Of a DNA stretch of 53,355 bases, positions 44,962 to 52,381 are shown piece by piece. A program made the translations under genes and the position numbers. The stretch covers positions 1 through 53,355 of the forward strand of contig RAYM01000043.1 in assembly GCA_003611805.1 (NCBI GenBank). The letters run 5' to 3'. This DNA comes from a bacterium 1xD42-87 (GTDB taxonomy: Bacteria > Bacillota > Clostridia > Lachnospirales > Lachnospiraceae). Below the pieces are notes generated by a model that had not been told where the DNA came from, did no database searches, and saw only the letters and a program-made list of their open reading frames with translations. Each line of letters starts with the position of its first letter. The stretch's first letter is position 1.

Positions 44962-45237
44962 ATGGCGGCGCTGAATCTGAATGCATTATTTTTCAATCAT
45001 GAAATATCTTTTTGCAAAGTGTATAATGCGGAGAGCAAGGACCAGCTGGAAAAGCTTTTGGTGTCCAACCGCATTTCTTTCTTTGTGGAATGGCAGGAAC
45101 GGAGTTTCTGGGAGCGTCTGCTTGGAAATATAGGCAGCAGACAGGAAGTGTTTACCATACATATCAACGAGGCGGACACGACTCTTGCCAGAGATCTGGC
45201 GGAGGGAATTGAGAGCGTGCAGATTGCGTCGGCTTGA
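44962..45237 (+). CDS. Hypothetical protein (91 aa)
   Basis: GGAGG lies 7 nt before the ATG. The product has a helical, soluble look (ISFCKVYNAESKDQLEKLLV, SFFVEWQERSFWERLLGNIG) and no export signal. A promoter-like pair, TTGCAT and TATAAT with an 18-bp spacer, precedes it near 44,870. It ends about 110 bp before rlmD. Family unknown. Confidence 0.65.
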   Translation: MAALNLNALFFNHEISFCKVYNAESKDQLEKLLVSNRISFFVEWQERSFWERLLGNIGSRQEVFTIHINEADTTLARDLAEGIESVQIASA

Positions 45238-45347
45238 GCGGGCTGTCATAATTGCAGGAAATATGATAAAATGACCCTGGGAGTTTCCCGGGGTCTTGTT
45301 ATGTGCTGGCAGTTCTGTATAGGAAAGTGCAGAGAAAGGAAGCAGGG

Positions 45348-46631
45348 ATGGATAAGAAGCGAGTATACAGTGGTGAGGCGGGAAAAGAGAAGAATGCGGG
45401 TCAGAAGCAGAAAAAAAGCCTCTGCCCGGTTACCGGAAAATGCGGCGGGTGTCAGTATGTGGACATGCCTTATAAAGCGCAGTTAAAGAGAAAACAGAAA
45501 CAGGCGGAAATGCTTTTAAAAGAATATGGGAAAGTGAAGCCGATCATCGGCATGGAGGAGCCGGCGCATTACCGCAATAAGGTTCATGCGGTGTTCGCGT
45601 TCCAAAAGGGCAGGGGGATTGTCTCCGGGATTTATCAGGAGAAGAGCCATCGGGTAGTGCCTGTGGAGAACTGCCTTCTGGAAGACCAGAAAGCGGGAGA
45701 GATCATTCGGTCCGTGCGGGAGCTGGCGAAATCCTTTAAACTGAAAGCTTATGATGAGGACAGCGGTTACGGCCTGCTCCGCCATGTGCTTGTGCGCGTG
45801 GGGCATATCACAGGGGAAATTATGGTGGTTCTGGTGCTGGGATCCCCGATTTTGCCGTCCAAAAAGAATTTTGTAAATGAGTTATGTAAACTTCATCCGG
45901 AAATTACTACGATTCTGATTAATGTGAATAATAAAAGAACAAGCATGGTGCTGGGTGAGAAGGAACAAGTGATTTACGGTAAGGGATATATTGAGGACGA
46001 GCTTTGCGGCAGACGGTTTAAGATATCCGCGAAATCCTTTTATCAGGTCAATTCCGTGCAGACGGAGGCGCTTTACGCGAAGGCTGCGGAGTACGCGCAG
46101 CTTACGGGAAAAGAGATGGTGGTGGACGCCTACTGCGGCATCGGTACCATTGCGCTGGCGGTGGCGGGACAGGCAGGTAAGGTGATCGGCGTGGAGTTAA
46201 ACAAAGACGCTGTGAGGGACGCTGTCACGAACGCAAAAATCAATCAGATCAAAAACGCAGATTTTTACCAGAACGACGCAGGGCATTTCCTGACACAGAT
46301 GGCGGACGCCGGGGAGAAGGTGGATGTGGTGTTTATGGATCCGCCCCGAAGCGGCAGTACGGAGGAATTTCTCGACGCGTTGATTCGCATCTGCCCGAAA
46401 CGGATCGTTTATATTTCCTGCGAACCGGAGACGTTGGCGCGGGACCTGAAATATCTGACGCGGAAGAGCGGCTACCGGGTGAGGGAGATCACGCCGGTGG
46501 ATATGTTTCCTTTTACTGGGCACGTTGAGACTGTGTGTCTCTTGAGCAACCGAAAATCTAAGCCCGATTCTTACGTAGACTTAAGCATCAATATGGAAGA
46601 TTACCATAGAATTAAGAACGAAGAAAAATAA
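45348..46631 (+). CDS. rlmD: 23S rRNA (uracil-C5)-methyltransferase, RlmD/TrmA family
   Basis: A 427-residue protein. The four-Cys iron-sulphur region is in CPVTGKCGGCQYVDM. A SAM-binding core (VDAYCGIGTIALAVAG) and the catalytic Cys in YISCEPETLARDL (about residue 363) follow. It methylates U1939-type sites of 23S rRNA. The chosen ATG at 45,348 follows GGAAGCAGG. The last 28 residues after HVETVCLLS (RKSKPDSYVDLSINMEDYHR...) have A+T-rich codons unlike the rest, and the native conserved C-terminal domain is absent. This fits replacement of the gene's 3' end by an inserted element. Confidence 0.9.
   Translation: MDKKRVYSGEAGKEKNAGQKQKKSLCPVTGKCGGCQYVDMPYKAQLKRKQKQAEMLLKEYGKVKPIIGMEEPAHYRNKVHAVFAFQKGRGIVSGIYQEKSHRVVPVENCLLEDQKAGEIIRSVRELAKSFKLKAYDEDSGYGLLRHVLVRVGHITGEIMVVLVLGSPILPSKKNFVNELCKLHPEITTILINVNNKRTSMVLGEKEQVIYGKGYIEDELCGRRFKISAKSFYQVNSVQTEALYAKAAEYAQLTGKEMVVDAYCGIGTIALAVAGQAGKVIGVELNKDAVRDAVTNAKINQIKNADFYQNDAGHFLTQMADAGEKVDVVFMDPPRSGSTEEFLDALIRICPKRIVYISCEPETLARDLKYLTRKSGYRVREITPVDMFPFTGHVETVCLLSNRKSKPDSYVDLSINMEDYHRIKNEEK
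46520..46560 (+). other. Probable integration site at the 3' end of rlmD
   Basis: CACGTTGAGACTGTGTGTCT (encoding HVETVCL) is the most conserved part of the rlmD/rumA 3' end and is the sort of site used by integrases of Firmicute elements. Downstream, base composition and content change to SymE-ParA-ParB mobile genes. The right end of the element is outside the window, so the second copy of the core cannot be seen. Confidence 0.45.
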
Positions 46632-46655
46632 AACATAATAAACCGAACTTACAGA

Positions 46656-46696
46656 AGAACTGTTAACACGATGAAGTGTTGGCAGTTCTTTTTTTT
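46656..46696 (+). terminator. Rho-independent terminator after rlmD
   Basis: AGAACTGTTAACAC / GTGTTGGCAGTTCT (two mismatches), followed by TTTTTTTT. Confidence 0.85.
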
Positions 46697-46812
46697 CGTG
46701 TAAGGGAGGTGGTGCCGTTGGGCTGTGGAACACAATTTCTCGGATGAATCTATATCCGATACAAGGTCTGTGAATCTAATCTAAAACAAGGCAAATCTAA
46801 GGAGGCAATATT

Positions 46813-47076
46813 ATGGCATTTAAGAAATTTAGAAAAATGAAAGTATATGAAGCAAGCGGCTACAACTATAAAAGAACCCCATCTATCATCCTTAAGGGAG
46901 ATTGGTTGAAAGAAACCGGATTTGATGTGGGTGGTCTGATTCAGGTGGAATGTGAGAATGGAAAGCTGATTATCACTCCGAGAGAACCGGAAATGGTGGA
47001 ATATCATGCTCCATGCGGACAGTGCATAATGGTGGCAGAAGATTGTAAATGTTATGGCAAGAAAGGGAGAAAGTGA
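46813..47076 (+). CDS. SymE-like protein (type I toxin family fold)
   Basis: An 87-residue protein. The SymE core is visible: PSIILKGDWLKETGFDVGGL then IQVECENGKLIITPRE, an AbrB-like beta barrel. A Cys-rich end follows (CGQCIMVAEDCKCYGKKG), which could bind metal. In E. coli SymE is an RNA-binding SOS-induced toxin controlled by antisense RNA; here an antisense RNA has not been seen. It is directly followed by parA, so its role may be in element control, not toxicity. AAGGAGGC precedes the ATG. Confidence 0.8.
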   Translation: MAFKKFRKMKVYEASGYNYKRTPSIILKGDWLKETGFDVGGLIQVECENGKLIITPREPEMVEYHAPCGQCIMVAEDCKCYGKKGRK

Positions 47077-47078
47077 TT

Positions 47079-47861
47079 ATGGCAAAGATTATCGTATTAG
47101 GTGCCATGAAGGGTGGAGTCGGCAAGTCCGTCTCCACTTACAACCTGGCAGATTCATTGAACAAATTAGGGAAGAAAGTATTAGTGGTAGATTTTGATAG
47201 TTCGGCAAATATCACCAGATGTGTGGTAGAGGATATAAAAACTGTTGAAATCAGTATTGGTGACTTGATGATGAATCAGATGGACGAAGAGGAACAGCCA
47301 AATCCGGCTGAGTACATTATTAACAGAAATGGGGTTGACTTTATACTATCATCAAAAGTGCTGTCTGCTGTAGATGCGAAGCTGAGACTGGAAATGGGAG
47401 CCGAGAAGATTCTGGCATGTATTCTGGAACCGTTCAGAGAGGAATACGACTATATTCTGATTGATACATGTCCATCATTGAATACTTTGACAATCAATGC
47501 CCTTTCTGCTGCAGATGAAGTCATTATAGCGGCAAATCCGCAGTTCTGGGCAATGGTGGGATTGGAAGACTTCCTTCTGACCGTAAAAAAAATTAAGAAC
47601 CGTGTCAATTCTAAATTAGATGTGTCCGGGATTCTGCTGACCATGTGTGAGGAGAGAACCAACCTTTGCAAAGTTATTACTGAGGAAGTGGCAGGGACAT
47701 TCAACGGGAAACTCCGAATATTTGACAGCAAGATTCCGAGTACGGTAAAAGTGGGGGAATCGGTTTATTATGGAGAACCATTATTAGAGTATGCGCCGAG
47801 AACAAAGGCTTGCAGAATGTATCAGAATTTAGCAAAGGAGTTGATTGCGGATGAAGACTAA
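47079..47861 (+). CDS. parA: ParA-family partition ATPase
   Basis: A 260-residue protein. The deviant Walker A KGGVGKS (about residues 10-16) is complete, Walker A' VVDFDSSANIT follows, and Walker B is YILIDTCPSLNTLTINA. The start at 47,079 is 6 nt after GGGAGAAAG. The stop overlaps the parB start by 11 nt, so translation is coupled. It would drive segregation of the excised circular element, but its partner ParB is split by a transposon. Confidence 0.93.
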   Translation: MAKIIVLGAMKGGVGKSVSTYNLADSLNKLGKKVLVVDFDSSANITRCVVEDIKTVEISIGDLMMNQMDEEEQPNPAEYIINRNGVDFILSSKVLSAVDAKLRLEMGAEKILACILEPFREEYDYILIDTCPSLNTLTINALSAADEVIIAANPQFWAMVGLEDFLLTVKKIKNRVNSKLDVSGILLTMCEERTNLCKVITEEVAGTFNGKLRIFDSKIPSTVKVGESVYYGEPLLEYAPRTKACRMYQNLAKELIADED

Positions 47862-48097
47862 TGCACCAAAAAGAAAAGTATTTCAGGATGCGGTGGATTT
47901 AATCAGCTGTCGGACGGCGAATTGAGGGAGACGCAAATGACGAATTATTTTTCCAACCTTTATCCAATTGACTGCGCAGTGCTGTCTGTGAATGCACAAT
48001 CCTACCGAAAATATGGCACGCTGCCAGAGCATGAATTCCTTCCTGAAATATAAAAGGCCATGGATCCCATCAAGAGACCCACAGCCCTATGAAGAAT

Positions 48098-48421
48098 TCA
48101 GTTCTTCAGCTGTCCGGCAACCAGGGCGGGCAGATGGATCAGGCCGGTGGCGACAGTCACCGCATCCACCTTCCGCATCAGGGAGCCGATCCTTTCTTCA
48201 TTCCAAAAGATATCGGAGAAATCGGAGAGCTCGCACCCTACATCAAGGTTGGGGATGCACAGGTAGTTCCCATATTTATGCCGTCCGGCGAGGATGTGGA
48301 AGTAAGTCCCCCGCCCATTGGTCTCAGCTTCATACCATCCGTTCCCCGTGCTCAGCAGGATGATCTCCCCCGTCCAGGTCTCCCTGCGGGAGCCGTTTTT
48401 CAGGATACAGGTATAATTCAT
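48098..48421 (-). CDS. Small transposon protein (107 aa)
   Basis: The ATG at 48,421 has TAGGAGG ahead of it. The product is a small beta-rich protein (MNYTCILKNGSRRETWTGEI, then GTYFHILAGRHKYGNYLC). A conserved short protein of this kind sits last in related transposon operons; function unknown. It follows the ATPase gene by 13 bp, so it is in the same operon. Confidence 0.6.
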   Translation of the reverse strand: MNYTCILKNGSRRETWTGEIILLSTGNGWYEAETNGRGTYFHILAGRHKYGNYLCIPNLDVGCELSDFSDIFWNEERIGSLMRKVDAVTVATGLIHLPALVAGQLKN

Positions 48422-48433
48422 GTTCCATGCCTC

Positions 48434-49240
48434 CTATCCGAGATTCTGGCTGCTGACGGAGGCCAGGATGACATCCGTATCAATGACCTTCTTCTCCATC
48501 TGCGCCCCCAGTGTCAGTGCGTCGGTCATCAGGTTGTCCACCAGGCGGGGGCTCCCCTGGGAGTGGCTGTGGACGGCGGAAAGCGCGGCCTGGTCGATGA
48601 TGGAGGCGGCCCCTCCGGCACAGGCGATCTTGTGGAGGACGTACTGCGCCACTTCGGAGTCTGAGAGCCCGGAAAAGTTGTAGTGCACTGTGATCCTCTG
48701 GCGCAGGGCCTCATGGACGGGCTTTTTCAGGGTGCTGTTCAGGTGGGGCTCCCCGCAGAGGATGAGCGTGAAGCAGTTCAGGGAGTCATACCCGTAGTTC
48801 ATGAGCATCTTGATATCCTCCAGGATGCCGGTGGAGAGGTACTGTGCCTCATCGACTGCCAGGAGGAGGGGCTGCTTCTTGTCCTTGTAAAGGTAGAGGA
48901 TCTGCTCCTGCGCAGCACGGAACATGCCGGGCTTGCCGCCCCTCGGCCCTACCCCCAGGACAGAGCAGGGCTGGCGGTAGAACTCCATGACGCTGACGGT
49001 GGAGAGGCAGATGTACTCCATGTGGTAGAGGTTTGGGTTGAGGCTCTTTGCAAAGCAGCGCAGGGCGAAGGACTTGCCCATGCCGGGGCGTGCGGTAAAG
49101 AGCCCTATGCCTCTTGTGTCCTTTAAGTAGTCCAGGCGGGACGTCATCTCCGAGATGTCCTTTGAGAGGAACCGGTCCTTTTCCCTGGCGTTCTGCTTGT
49201 CGAAAGGGTTGAAGGAAAGCCCATAGTAGGAACGGAACAT
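48434..49240 (-). CDS. AAA ATPase, TniB/ExeA-like, transposition protein
   Basis: A 268-residue protein. Walker A is RPGMGKS (about residues 49-55), Walker B is LLLAVDEAQYLS (about 126-137), and sensor-1 follows at LILCGEPHLN. The C-terminal LSAVHSHSQGSPRLVDNL is the lid region. Such ATPases (TniB, TnsC, MuB) bind target DNA and activate the transposase. Its ATG overlaps the transposase stop as TGATG, so translation is coupled. Confidence 0.88.
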   Translation of the reverse strand: MFRSYYGLSFNPFDKQNAREKDRFLSKDISEMTSRLDYLKDTRGIGLFTARPGMGKSFALRCFAKSLNPNLYHMEYICLSTVSVMEFYRQPCSVLGVGPRGGKPGMFRAAQEQILYLYKDKKQPLLLAVDEAQYLSTGILEDIKMLMNYGYDSLNCFTLILCGEPHLNSTLKKPVHEALRQRITVHYNFSGLSDSEVAQYVLHKIACAGGAASIIDQAALSAVHSHSQGSPRLVDNLMTDALTLGAQMEKKVIDTDVILASVSSQNLG

Positions 49241-50508
49241 CAGCTCTCACCCCCAATCCTTGAATAATCGATGGACGGCGTGTTATTGCGTTTCGTCCTG
49301 CAGTTCTCGTTTTTATCCGTAGGCCGTATGGGATAATGTTCCCCCTCATAAAGGATGAAGGCACTGGACATGTCGTCTGGCAGGAAGCGGATTTCCACTT
49401 TTGAAGAAATGAACTGCATGGGAACGTCATAGGACACCTTGTCGATGGAGACGGTAGAGTCCTTGTTCACCTTCCTGGTGATGCGGTTCAGGAAACATTC
49501 CTCCAGCCACTCCCTGGACTTGGGGCTCCGGATGGAGGAGCGTGTCTGCTGGTAGCGTTCCATGGGCGTGGTGCCGATGCCGGAATGGACAGATGTATTG
49601 TAGGTGCGCATATAGTCCTTAAGCAGCCCGTTGAACTGCGCCAGCGAGGCAACGGAATCCAGGTCCAGTGTATAGAGCCATGTCTCCTTGAGCGTCCTGA
49701 ACTGGCGTTCTATCTTGGCCTTGGAAGCACCGTCACGGATCTTTGTGTGTAAAAGTACGGTGCCGATGGAGCCGCAGATGAGGGAGAGCTGCTCATTCGA
49801 GTAGCTACAGCCATTATCGACATAGAGCTTAGCCGGGATCCCATGGGCTGCCACGGCTTCCTTCAACACCTTCTGGAAGTTGTAGGCGCTGTCGTTATAG
49901 AAGAGCCCGCCGCCCACCAGGAAGCGGGAGTGGTCATCAATGACCATGATGCAGTAGACTCTCCTGCGCTGGCCGTCCTCCGTGATATAAGGCAGGTAAC
50001 AGGTATCGGCCTGCCACATCTTTCCAAAGGCGTCTTCTTCAAATGCTTTCCTGTCCCGCATGCCGGGGTTGCGTGCCGATTTCAGGTCATGCCTCTTCAC
50101 GAAGCGCTGGACGGCGCAGACGCTGACCGTGGCAGGGATGAAGGTTTCTTCCACGAGGTGCCGGTGGATCTGGGTAGAGTTCAGCCGTGGGAATGTTTCC
50201 TTGAGGCGGTAGATCTCTTCGATGGCCGTGTCCGGGAGCACCCGGGTGGAGCCCTTGTCGGAACGTTCCTGTGGCATGAGCGCGTCGATGCCGCCGTTCT
50301 GGTAGAGGGACACCCATTTGCTGAGGGTCTTGGGGCTGTACTGGAACACGGAGCCGTCAGGCAGGGTGAGGGGCTTTTCCGTGACTCTCTGGTAATAGGC
50401 GTTCCTGGACGCATCGGGATAAAGGCCATGGATGACCGGCGCTATGAGAGCGAGGCGGAACTGCGCCATGGCGGCTGCGTCCGAAAGTTTTTTTGGATTG
50501 TTGTCCAT
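49240..50508 (-). CDS. Mu-type DDE transposase (rve / TniA-like)
   Basis: 422 residues from the ATG at 50,508, which follows AAGGAGG. An N-terminal HTH (SPKTLSKWVSLYQNGGIDAL), an integrase core with visible acidic residues (D in MWQADTCY, D in LYVDNGCSYS, E in KIERQFRTLKE) and a Mu-type C-terminal beta barrel (VSIDKVSYDVPMQFIS) are present. It cuts and joins the transposon ends. The TGT/ACA ends agree with this class. Confidence 0.9.
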   Translation of the reverse strand: MDNNPKKLSDAAAMAQFRLALIAPVIHGLYPDASRNAYYQRVTEKPLTLPDGSVFQYSPKTLSKWVSLYQNGGIDALMPQERSDKGSTRVLPDTAIEEIYRLKETFPRLNSTQIHRHLVEETFIPATVSVCAVQRFVKRHDLKSARNPGMRDRKAFEEDAFGKMWQADTCYLPYITEDGQRRRVYCIMVIDDHSRFLVGGGLFYNDSAYNFQKVLKEAVAAHGIPAKLYVDNGCSYSNEQLSLICGSIGTVLLHTKIRDGASKAKIERQFRTLKETWLYTLDLDSVASLAQFNGLLKDYMRTYNTSVHSGIGTTPMERYQQTRSSIRSPKSREWLEECFLNRITRKVNKDSTVSIDKVSYDVPMQFISSKVEIRFLPDDMSSAFILYEGEHYPIRPTDKNENCRTKRNNTPSIDYSRIGGES

Positions 50509-50598
50509 AGAAATGTCCTCCTTAAGTGGTTTTCCCTCATTATGGGGCAGAAACGGGAGGAAAGCCATGCTCATGGCGTGTGGCTGCAGGAAAACAGT

Positions 50599-51192
50599 TC
50601 ATGGGCCGAACACCTGCTGGCAGTAAGGAGCCGGATTTTTATGAGACTGGAGGAAGGACTTTGTAAAACGGCGGACAAAGGCGGAGGCGAAATCCGAATA
50701 AGCCGTCTGGGCGAGAAGGACCTTCAGGAAGGAAAGGCCGGAAGCCTCCATGGAAGAAAGCACGCCGAGCCACTCCTCCTTCTGCGTCTGGAAGAGATCC
50801 AGCCAGCGGCGCAGCTGGGAAAGGGTGATGGAGAAGCGCTCACAGAGTCTCTCCACGGTAGACAGACGCAGAAAATACTCCGCGAGGACGCGGAGGATGA
50901 AGAACAGGCCATAGCCGGAGTAAGGGATGATGAAGTCCGGGAGGATGGCATGGGTATGGCCGCAGGTACAGATGAGGCGCATGGTGCAGAGGCTGTGGCG
51001 GACAGGGACACCACTTATAAAGTCGACCAGGGAACGGCTGTAATAGGCATGGATGCGGCAGGAACCCCTGGCCCCACAGCAGGGACAGGTCTGAAATTCC
51101 GGGTGGAATCTCTTCATAAAGGAATCAAAGAGGGCTTTTGATGAACTTTTTATGCGGATTAGCTTGCAAAACAGGGAGTTTTCTCTTATCAT
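50599..51192 (-). CDS. DUF6431 zinc-ribbon protein of transposon
   Basis: 197 residues from the ATG at 51,192 (an upstream frame to 51,339 is unlikely). It has a CPCCGARGSCRIHAYYSR zinc knuckle and a second pair in LICTCGHTHA, then a helical C-terminal region with an HTH-like segment (LSTVERLCERFSITLSQLRR). It is the first gene of the element's operon and could be the end-binding or target-selection factor. No clear ribosome site is visible before the ATG. Confidence 0.7.
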   Translation of the reverse strand: MIRENSLFCKLIRIKSSSKALFDSFMKRFHPEFQTCPCCGARGSCRIHAYYSRSLVDFISGVPVRHSLCTMRLICTCGHTHAILPDFIIPYSGYGLFFILRVLAEYFLRLSTVERLCERFSITLSQLRRWLDLFQTQKEEWLGVLSSMEASGLSFLKVLLAQTAYSDFASAFVRRFTKSFLQSHKNPAPYCQQVFGP

Positions 51193-52381
51193 AGTATATG
51201 TCGGTGGTGCCGGAGCCTCACAAGTGGGACATGATCCCGTATACGGCAGGCACACTGGTATGTGAGAGAAAGAACGAACTGTTGGAGGGGCTGTTCTTTC
51301 TCTTTTTTTTGTTCCATAAAAACTATATCGGAATGACATGGGATGGTCAAGAGGGAAACGTGCCGCATCCTACAGCACGCTCTTGTAGATAGTATTTGAC
51401 ACTTGAGAATTTAATTTGACGTTTTTGTGCAGGAGACAGGAACTTTAGTTTGCTGGGCTACAATCAGCCCACCAGAAGAGATGATAAATCCGGTTAGTAG
51501 TGGTCAGACAATGATTTCCGTGAAAAAGATAGTACCATTCCATAATCATCCATTCCGTCTGTATGAGGGAAAACGCCTTGATGATATGGTGGAGAGTATT
51601 AGAGAGCATGGGGTTCTTATTCCGGTTATTGTACAGAAAATTGCAGATGGATATGAAATGCTATCAGGTCATAATCGTTGGAATGCCGCTAAGGTCGTGG
51701 GCATCAAAGAGATTCCAGCAATCATCAAAGACAATCTGACTGAAAGAGAAGCATATGTGTATGTGATAGAAACCAATATGTTGCAGAGGTCTTTTGATGA
51801 CCTCTTACCATCGGAAAAGGCAGCAGTATTGGCAGAACGATATGAGAAAGTCATGTGCCAGGGAAGACGGAATGACATTCTGGAAGAGATTGCAATGCTG
51901 AACGGTGTGGACATGCAAGAGACTTGTGGACATGATGTCCACAAGTCAAAGAGCAGAGATGCCATTGGAGAAGATTATGGAATGACCGGACGCAACATTG
52001 CAAGGTATATGAGATTGAACCAGACCACAGACCAAATTAAGGAAATGGTGGATGACGGTGCAATGGCAATGGTGACAGCAGTGGAATTATCCTATCTGTC
52101 AGAAGAGGAACAGGGACAAGTGTGTAAGGTTCTGGATGAGCTTGGTGGAAAAATAAATAATGCTCAGGCTATGGAGTTACATAAAGAAGCCGGTTCTCTT
52201 ACGACGGAAAAAGTGAAGGATATTTTGGCGGGAGTAATAAAAGAAAAGCCTGTATCTGACGCAAAGCTGTTTGCCCAGATTAAAAAGAAATATTTTAAAG
52301 GTAAGAGTACAGAAGAAATATTGGAAATTATGGAACAGGCATTAACCACATGGTTTGCCGGGAGGCCGCTGAAAAAGTAGA

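Larger units (their letters stand above)
47908..51462 (-). mobile_element. Tn7/Tn552-like transposon in parB
   Basis: The element is 3,555 bp. Its ends are 5'-TGTCGG at 47,908 and ...ACA-3' at 51,460-51,462; read inward, the first 20 positions match at about 12. It is flanked by a 6-bp direct duplication, ATCAGC, at 47,902-47,907 and 51,463-51,468, and removal of one copy restores parB. It encodes, on the minus strand, a DUF6431 zinc protein, a Mu-type DDE transposase, an ExeA/TniB-like AAA ATPase and a small protein. This gene set, rve-Mu transposase plus ATPase, is the Tn552/Tn5053/Tn7-like plan. Confidence 0.9.
47851..52380 (+). pseudogene. parB: parB, split by a 3,555-bp transposon
   Basis: Start at 47,851 with AAAGGAG about 11 nt upstream. 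The first 19 codons are MKTNAPKRKVFQDAVDLIS. The transposon follows, and the gene resumes at 51,469. Joining 47,851-47,907 to 51,469-52,380 (that is, removing the element and one copy of the 6-bp ATCAGC duplication) gives one perfect 322-residue frame, with DLIS-PPEEMINPV at the join. The ParB/Srx domain (VPFHNHPFRLYEG, SGHNRWNAAK), HTH (MTGRNIARYMRLNQ) and C-terminal part are intact. A shorter protein from the GTG at 51,427 would still contain all domains, so partial function is possible. Confidence 0.9.

Noticed and set aside
48089..49126. Plus-strand ORFs opposite the ATPase gene
   Set aside because: Shadows; the minus-strand frame has Walker A and B motifs and coupled starts.
49843..51141. 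432-codon plus-strand ORF antisense to the transposase and DUF6431 genes
   Set aside because: It is a G+C-driven shadow of two well-supported minus-strand genes and has no family features.
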